Origin: CBDCUF01 sp965222525
GTDB lineage: Bacteria > Pseudomonadota > Alphaproteobacteria > Rickettsiales > UBA8987
Assembly (NCBI GenBank): GCA_965222525.1
Contig: OZ244955.1
Span: 992,001 to 1,056,000 of the forward strand
DNA: 64,000 bases
Direction of reading: 5' to 3'
A model generated the notes under the pieces. The model was not told the origin of the DNA. It did not search any database and saw nothing but the letters and a program-made list of their open reading frames with translations. Shown piece by piece: positions 59,028-64,000 of this stretch. Each line of letters begins with the position of its first letter. Positions within the stretch are counted from its first letter, which is position 1. Both the position numbers and the translations under genes were made by a program.

Positions 59028-59663
59028 GTGACACAAAAAACCGAACATTTAATCGAGGAATTATCCGGTGATTGCAGGCGGGTTGAATGCTGCTGTCCGC
59101 TCAAACGCAGCCTGATCCTGCTGGCAATTGTAGTGGTTTCGGCAGGTGCTATATCTCTGCTTATCGGTCTGCGGGATGATTTGCCGCATATGATGGAGTC
59201 ACCGCTTTATATCGTGGAGATTGCGCTATCCGTCTTTGTCGGGATTATGGCAGCTATTGCGGCAAACTGGTTGTCACTGCCGGATATCGGCCAGAAAAAA
59301 TGGCTGATCTGGCTACCGTTTTTCCCGCTTGCGATGATGTCTTTCCTGATTGCATACCAATTTCTGGTACGGCCTACCCATGATTTTACCGGTGACGGCG
59401 GATTTGCCTGTAGTTCCGATATAGTCGTCATTGCAGTAATTCCTGCGATTGCACTATTTGTGCTGCTCAGGAAAGCGGCGACTACGCATAATAAGATGCT
59501 TGCATTCATGGCGGTTCTATCGGTCGGGGCGTTTTGTTATATGTGCCTGCGGCTGATTTGTCCGAATGACGATATTGCGCATCTGGTGGTATGGCATCTC
59601 CTGCCGACCCTGGTTATTGCGACGGTTGGAGCGTTTATCGGTAGTAAACTGCTGAAGTGGTAG
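59028..59663 (+). CDS. nrsF: NrsF-like anti-sigma membrane protein (DUF1109)
   Basis: 211 residues from a GTG start. Six membrane helices (from LILLAIVVVSAGAISLLIGL to LLPTLVIATVGAFIGSKLL), with cysteines near the N-terminus (RRVECCCPLKR) and in the periplasmic FACSSD and LICPND segments. In Caulobacter, NrsF holds SigF at the membrane and releases it on metal stress through conserved cysteines. The position between sigF and the bufferin-type genes fits that role. Confidence 0.85.
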   Translation: MTQKTEHLIEELSGDCRRVECCCPLKRSLILLAIVVVSAGAISLLIGLRDDLPHMMESPLYIVEIALSVFVGIMAAIAANWLSLPDIGQKKWLIWLPFFPLAMMSFLIAYQFLVRPTHDFTGDGGFACSSDIVVIAVIPAIALFVLLRKAATTHNKMLAFMAVLSVGAFCYMCLRLICPNDDIAHLVVWHLLPTLVIATVGAFIGSKLLKW

Positions 59664-59811
59664 CAAAAAATCCGTTTATGTTGCAATAAAAATACTGTTT
59701 TGCAAAAAAACTGCTTCACATAAACAAATTTTATGATTAGATTACAGCCTCAATTTGGTTCGGTATGTTTTGTGCCGTACCGGTAAATATATTCACTCAA
59801 AGGAGACACAA

Positions 59812-60105
59812 ATGAATAAAAAATCTGTATCAAAGAAAATGGCAACTGCGGCCCTGGCCGGATTACTTGCAACCGGCGGACTGACGGCTTGTAAGTCACA
59901 TCACTCAACAAGTGGAAGCAGTGTAAGTAGCGGTGAGCCTGTGACTGTCAAGGACGCAAGCAGTTGTGCCGGCAAAAGCTCATGCAAGGCAAGCGGTTCC
60001 TGCAAGACCAGCTCATCATGTAAAGGCTCTGCCTCATGTAAGAGTGCGGCATCATGCAAAGGCTCTGCCTCATGCAAGGGTGGCAATACCTGCAAGGGCA
60101 GCTAG
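59812..60105 (+). CDS. Bufferin-type Cys-repeat peptide (putative MNIO substrate)
   Basis: 97 residues. A signal peptide (MATAALAGLLATGGLTAC) ends in the lipobox-like LTAC at Cys27. After a Ser/Gly linker, Cys 52, 58, 64, 70, 76, 82, 88 and 94 follow at an exact six-residue period in xSCKxx units (GSCKTS, SSCKGS, ASCKSA). This is the layout of bufferins and related RiPP precursors, whose cysteines are converted by MNIO (DUF692) enzymes to metal-binding heterocycles. It is followed by an MNIO gene and preceded by the SigF/NrsF pair. The start has AAAGGAGA; an ATG at 59755 is rejected. Copper buffering is the best guess. Confidence 0.8.
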   Translation: MNKKSVSKKMATAALAGLLATGGLTACKSHHSTSGSSVSSGEPVTVKDASSCAGKSSCKASGSCKTSSSCKGSASCKSAASCKGSASCKGGNTCKGS

Positions 60106-60142
60106 TAGCTTCAAGCTTGCTGTTTGAGCGAAGACTGTTCTA

Positions 60143-60338
60143 TGTCATTCCAGACGTTAGACGAGTAGAAAGCCTTTAGGCTTTTGTATAGAAGTCTTGC
60201 GATGTGGAATCCAGCTGGAAAATTGATGGAAGTTACCACCTCCTGTCACCTAAAGCCTTCAACCTCCTTCTGGATCCCACATAGCTTATTTTCTAACTGC
60301 ATCGAAGATGCAGAGAAAATATAGCTTCTGGGATGACA
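60143..60338. repeat. Family D palindromic element, copy 2
   Basis: Arms as in 27928-28133 (TGTCATTCCAGACGTTAGAC, TTCTGGGATGACA). Inner palindromes are AAGCCTTTAGGCTT and CTGCATCGAAGATGCAG; the core contains GTTACCACCTCCTG. It sits between the bufferin-type gene and its modifying enzyme, so it may shape their relative expression. Confidence 0.85.
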
Positions 60339-60376
60339 TTGCTTACGGAATATTGCGAGATGGCAAGGTCTTAGTA

Positions 60377-62053
60377 ATGAATCGCTTTAATTTACCGAAT
60401 CTGGGATACGGGATGGGGCTGCGTACTGTCCACTATCCCTATGTCCTTGAAAACTGGCCGGAAGTCGGCTGGTTTGAGGTTATTTCCGAGAATTTTATGG
60501 ATACCGGCGGCAGGCCGGTGCGTATCCTTAAGCAGATAAGAGAGCGTTACCCTGTTGTTATGCATGGGGTGTCCATGTCGATAGGTAGCTCCGACCCGCT
60601 TGACAAGGAATATCTCAAAAAACTGAAAAAACTGGCTGGCTGGCTGAATCCGCCCTGGATTTCTGATCATCTGTGCTGGACGGGTATTGCACATACCCAC
60701 ACCCACGACCTGCTTCCGATGCCTTATACCGAAGAGGCACTGCGTCATATTGTGCAGCGTATCCGGGAGGTTCAGGATTATCTCGAACGCCCGCTTCTGC
60801 TCGAAAACCCCTCTACATATCTTGAGTTCAACGCATCGCAAATGTCCGAGTCCGAATTTATTGCAAGGATGGCGGAGGAGGCTGATTGTGCGCTATTGCT
60901 GGATGCGAATAATATTTATGTGAGCTGCTATAACCACCGCCTCGACCCCAAGGAATATATCGATAATATTCCGATGGACAGGGTGGTGCAGATTCACCTT
61001 GCCGGCCACGACAATCGTGGCACTCACATAATCGACACCCACGATAATCATATTATAGATGAGGTATGGCAGCTATATCATTATATTATCTCGAAAACCG
61101 GTGCGGTTAGTACGATGGTTGAGTGGGATGATAATATCCCTGAATTTGAGGTGGTAAAAGCGGAGGTGGATAAGGCAAGGGCTTTTGTCGATAGTTTAGA
61201 TATTCCAAATAACCTGCCTGAGTTCAATAATAATTCCACTGCCTCTGCTGCGCAAGGTGAGATGAAATTATCCAGCCTGCAATCCGGTATGCAGGATGCA
61301 ATTTTGTCTGCTGATATTGAGCAGGCGCAGCCTGACAAATGGATAAAGCCCAAACCGGAATTTGCCCCGCAGGACCAGCTATATGTCTATATAAACGGCT
61401 ACCGCTACCGTTTATATGATATTCTGCTGGAGGACTTGCCGGTCCTGTCCCACTATCTGGGCGATGAGAAAATCAGCGAAATATTAAACGGATATATTGA
61501 GTCCACTCCATCAACTAACTTTAATGTTGCTAGGTATATCAGTAAATTATCGCAATATATTAAAGTAAATTCTGATAATATTCTGGCGCATGAAATTGCC
61601 GAGCTGGAGGTAGGCCTGTCGCAGATTTTTGATATGAAGGAAACTGCTCCTCTAAAGTCGGAAAATGTAGAGGATGCAACTCCGGAACAATTGCTGAATA
61701 TGACGCTGGCGCCTCGTGATGCGCTGAAACTCTACCGTTTCTCATATCCGGTTAACAAATATTACCAGGCTGTCCTTGATGAAGAAAACCCGTCATCACC
61801 GGAGCCAGAATCCACATATCTGGCTGCGTACCGCCATGAGGATAAAATCTGGCGTATGGAGTTGGCGCGTGAAGAATATGAATTGCTAAACAAATTATCG
61901 CAGAAAATCACACTGGGGGAGGCTTTTGAACAGTTGTTGGAACAAATAGATGGCGATAATGACAATGATAGCTTGAATATTGATGAAATTTCCAATAATC
62001 TGCAAAACTGGTTTAGCCGCTGGATTAGCAATGGTTTGCTGTCGCGAGTCTAG
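60377..62053 (+). CDS. MNIO (DUF692) - DUF2063 fusion, BufB-BufC type
   Basis: 558 residues from the ATG at 60377; an ATG at 60308 lies in the repeat and is rejected. Residues 9-275 are a DUF692 TIM-barrel with candidate metal ligands His63 (MHGVSMSIG), Asp97/His98 (ISDHLCWTG), Glu143 (LLENPSTYLEF), Asn178 (DANNIYVS), His207 (IHLAG), Asp219/His222 and Glu249 (VEWDDNIPE). A linker of about 25 residues leads to a DUF2063 domain (about 298-558, LSSLQSGMQDAILSAD, LEDLPVLSHYLGDEKI). These are usually two proteins: MNIO oxidises the precursor Cys and DUF2063 helps recruit the precursor. The covalent fusion with the Cys-repeat peptide upstream supports a complete modification system. Confidence 0.88.
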   Translation: MNRFNLPNLGYGMGLRTVHYPYVLENWPEVGWFEVISENFMDTGGRPVRILKQIRERYPVVMHGVSMSIGSSDPLDKEYLKKLKKLAGWLNPPWISDHLCWTGIAHTHTHDLLPMPYTEEALRHIVQRIREVQDYLERPLLLENPSTYLEFNASQMSESEFIARMAEEADCALLLDANNIYVSCYNHRLDPKEYIDNIPMDRVVQIHLAGHDNRGTHIIDTHDNHIIDEVWQLYHYIISKTGAVSTMVEWDDNIPEFEVVKAEVDKARAFVDSLDIPNNLPEFNNNSTASAAQGEMKLSSLQSGMQDAILSADIEQAQPDKWIKPKPEFAPQDQLYVYINGYRYRLYDILLEDLPVLSHYLGDEKISEILNGYIESTPSTNFNVARYISKLSQYIKVNSDNILAHEIAELEVGLSQIFDMKETAPLKSENVEDATPEQLLNMTLAPRDALKLYRFSYPVNKYYQAVLDEENPSSPEPESTYLAAYRHEDKIWRMELAREEYELLNKLSQKITLGEAFEQLLEQIDGDNDNDSLNIDEISNNLQNWFSRWISNGLLSRV

Positions 62054-62077
62054 GCCAGATATAACAGGAGTACAGGT

Positions 62078-62647
62078 ATGCACAGGGTACTGATTTTACT
62101 GGTTGTTTTGCTGGGAGTAGTTGCAGCGGATACTGCTGTTGCAGCCAGAAGCAACAAGAATTTTTTTGGTGATGGTGAGGAAAAACTTTCTGCCACACAG
62201 ATGACAAAGATCAACACTGACAAGCTTATTGAGATACAGGAGAAAATCCTTGAAATTCTGGAGAAAAGCCAGGCAGGCGACGGTGACCAGGTTAAGGAAA
62301 TTCTGGAGATTTTGAAGGAAAACCAGGAGAGTACTGCCAGTCTGGATAAAGAAATAAAGAAGATGAATATGCTGTTTTTACGTTTTGTGAAGGCGACAAC
62401 CGAACAGAACAAGATGTTGAGAGAGCATTTGGGAATTGATTTAAAGGAAAAAGATAAGAAAGAAGAAGATAAAACAAAGGAGGAGGATAAAGTAAAAGGT
62501 AAAACAAAAGGTAAGAGTGATGAAGCAACCAAAGAGCAAGAGGTGCCCGAAAACAAAGTAGAGGAAAAGCAGGATCAGTATCCTGTTAAAGAGAAACCCT
62601 CTTCTCCGGAGAAGGGGCGGGATAAAAAAAATGAGAAAGATGAATAG
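62078..62647 (+). CDS. Exported coiled-coil protein with charged tail
   Basis: 189 residues, family not recognised. The signal peptide is MHRVLILLVVLLGVVAADTA. Residues 45-125 form a coiled coil (KINTDKLIEIQEKILEILEK, QVKEILEILKENQESTASLD), followed by about 60 Lys/Glu-rich residues (KEKDKKEEDKTKEEDKVKGK). It starts 25 bases after the MNIO fusion and is probably cotranscribed with it. It may be an envelope scaffold for the bufferin-type system, but that is only context. Confidence 0.7.
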   Translation: MHRVLILLVVLLGVVAADTAVAARSNKNFFGDGEEKLSATQMTKINTDKLIEIQEKILEILEKSQAGDGDQVKEILEILKENQESTASLDKEIKKMNMLFLRFVKATTEQNKMLREHLGIDLKEKDKKEEDKTKEEDKVKGKTKGKSDEATKEQEVPENKVEEKQDQYPVKEKPSSPEKGRDKKNEKDE

Positions 62648-62708
62648 TTTTGTTCCAGTAATTAACGGTACAAATCTGATTTCTGATATTTGATCTTTGA
62701 TATCTAGT

Positions 62709-64000
62709 ATGACAACCAACACCGCAGAAATAATACCGATTCCGATTGAGAAGGAGATGCAGAGTTCCTATCTCGATTATGCGATGAGTGTGATTGTAAG
62801 CCGCGCGATACCTGATGTCCGTGACGGTCTGAAGCCTGTGCATCGCCGGATTATCTACACGATGGACGAGATGGGCTGCCACCATAACCGTGCATATAAA
62901 AAGTCGGCACGGATTGTTGGTGATGTTATGGGTAAGTATCATCCGCATGGTGACAGCGCGATTTATGATGCGCTGGTGCGAATGGCACAGGATTTTTCGC
63001 TACGGCTGATGCTGATAGACGGGCAGGGTAATTTCGGCTCGATTGATGACGACCCGCCTGCCGCGATGCGCTACACCGAGTCCCGTATGTTCAGGGCGGC
63101 ACATGCTCTGGTTGAGGATCTGGACAAGGATACGGTGGATTTTCGCCCGAATTACGATGGTTCCGAGAAGGAGCCGACCGTTTTGCCTGCGCAATATCCT
63201 AACCTGCTGGTCAATGGTTCCGGCGGGATTGCGGTTGGTATGGCCACCAATATCCCTCCGCATAATCTTGGAGAGCTTATAGATGCCTGTTGCCTGCTGC
63301 TGGATAATCCCAATGCGGGTATTGATGAACTGGTGGAAATCGTTCCTGCTCCTGACTTTCCGACCGGCGGGATTATACTTGGCCGCTCGGGTGCACATGC
63401 AGCGCTTTCCAGTGGACGCGGTTCGGTTGTGGTGCGTGGAAAGACTAATCTTGAAGAAATACAGGGTGGACGCGAGCGAATCGTTATTACCGAAGTGCCG
63501 TATCAGGTGAACAAGGCGCTGATGGTGGAGAAAATCGGTTTTCTGGTACGTGAGAAGAAAATCGAGGGTATCAGCGAGATGCGCGACGAGTCGGATAAGT
63601 CCGGAATCCGCGTGGTTATTGAATTACAGCGTGGTGCCATGCCATCGGTGGTGTTGAGCCAGCTTTACAAATATACCCCGCTGCAAACCAGTTTTCCGGT
63701 GAATATGCTGGCGCTTGACCATGGCCGCCCGCGCCGGATGAATCTCAAGGAGGTGCTGGAATCCTTCCTCGAATTCCGTGAGGAGGTTATTACCCGCCGC
63801 ACCAATTACCTGCTGGGCAAGGCGCGTGACCGTGCGCATATTCTAATCGGACTGTCGATGGCGGTGGCCAATATTGATGAGGTGATTGCGCTGATTCGTG
63901 CGGCTCCTGACCCTGTTGTGGCGAAAGCCGAGCTGATGAAGCGCGACTGGTCGGCGGCTGATGTTATCCCGCTGATTGAGCTGGTTGAGGATAATAACGT
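62709..64000 (+). CDS. gyrA: DNA gyrase subunit A, 3' end beyond the window
   Basis: The first 430 residues are visible. The catalytic tyrosine Tyr122 lies in AAMRYTESR, and the quinolone-determining region HPHGDSAIYDALVRMAQ keeps Ser83 and Asp87 (numbering as in E. coli), the quinolone-susceptible state. GyrA cleaves and religates DNA to introduce negative supercoils. The gene lies 61 bases after the coiled-coil gene and runs off the right edge. Confidence 0.97.
   Translation, partial: MTTNTAEIIPIPIEKEMQSSYLDYAMSVIVSRAIPDVRDGLKPVHRRIIYTMDEMGCHHNRAYKKSARIVGDVMGKYHPHGDSAIYDALVRMAQDFSLRLMLIDGQGNFGSIDDDPPAAMRYTESRMFRAAHALVEDLDKDTVDFRPNYDGSEKEPTVLPAQYPNLLVNGSGGIAVGMATNIPPHNLGELIDACCLLLDNPNAGIDELVEIVPAPDFPTGGIILGRSGAHAALSSGRGSVVVRGKTNLEEIQGGRERIVITEVPYQVNKALMVEKIGFLVREKKIEGISEMRDESDKSGIRVVIELQRGAMPSVVLSQLYKYTPLQTSFPVNMLALDHGRPRRMNLKEVLESFLEFREEVITRRTNYLLGKARDRAHILIGLSMAVANIDEVIALIRAAPDPVVAKAELMKRDWSAADVIPLIELVEDNN

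Noticed and set aside
60308..60376. Upstream start for the MNIO fusion
   Set aside because: These codons come from the family D repeat and do not resemble the DUF692 N-terminus, which begins at 60377.
62949..62975. Quinolone-resistance change in gyrA
   Set aside because: Ser83 and Asp87 are both the susceptible residues.
1..64000. tRNA, rRNA, CRISPR or transposase genes
   Set aside because: None could be supported by reading; the many repeats are palindromic and unevenly spaced, not CRISPR-like.

Overview
The window is chromosomal DNA of an alphaproteobacterium. The evidence is a COQ9-type ubiquinone gene, the lspA-DUF3035 pair, an argS-SPOR pair, an alphaproteobacterial FliJ, a gene-transfer-agent DUF2460 protein, a 17 kDa surface-antigen lipoprotein, and CtrA-like TTAA-N7-TTAA sites. 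GC content looks moderate by eye. The very high density of palindromic repeats recalls deep-branching or host-associated lineages, but I cannot assign a genus. No rRNA, tRNA, CRISPR array or transposase gene was seen.

Layout: 1-5 kb holds an acyltransferase/acyl-ACP synthetase (cut by the window edge), lpdA and a CysE-like acyltransferase. 5-13.4 kb holds rne, lspA, a DUF3035 lipoprotein, ftsW, coaBC, COQ9, rpsU and an AMIN amidase. 13.4-25.2 kb holds fliJ, an RND pump, argS, a SPOR protein, a glycosyltransferase, putA and an FMN reductase. 25.5-30 kb is a ribonucleotide reductase locus with two NrdR boxes, nrdA, a histone H1-like gene and nrdB. 30.9-38.6 kb holds metG, a dispersed tolQ/tolR/tolA set interleaved with YceI and cytochrome b561 genes, and greA. 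carB follows, then an orphan GTA gene. 43.3-49.8 kb is a signalling region: response regulator with ATPase domain, sensor kinase, LuxI/FeeM-like acyltransferase behind CtrA-like sites, TonB-dependent receptor and YfiR. 49.9-57.3 kb holds fabI, a 17 kDa antigen, a DUF721 gene, dnaX, ybaB, recR and comF. 57.3-62.7 kb is a TacA/TacT toxin-antitoxin pair coupled to an ECF sigma factor, then its NrsF-like partner, a Cys-repeat peptide and a fused MNIO-DUF2063 protein. gyrA runs off the right edge.

Three things stand out. First, four unrelated orphan genes (30135, 33853, 38809 and 55108-55812) share almost the same promoter: an 18-base Pho-box-like direct repeat, a near-identical 10-base spacer and an extended -10 element. 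They look like single-gene insertions forming a phosphate-starvation regulon of unknown function. Second, the sigF-nrsF-bufA-bufB/C-like locus encodes a 97-residue exported peptide with eight cysteines exactly six residues apart, plus one polypeptide joining the DUF692 (MNIO) enzyme to its DUF2063 partner. This is a divergent bufferin-type, metal-binding RiPP system. Third, about twenty intergenic palindromes are built as nested modules whose central cores are exchanged between families. One has entered carB in frame, and others abut or supply stop codons.
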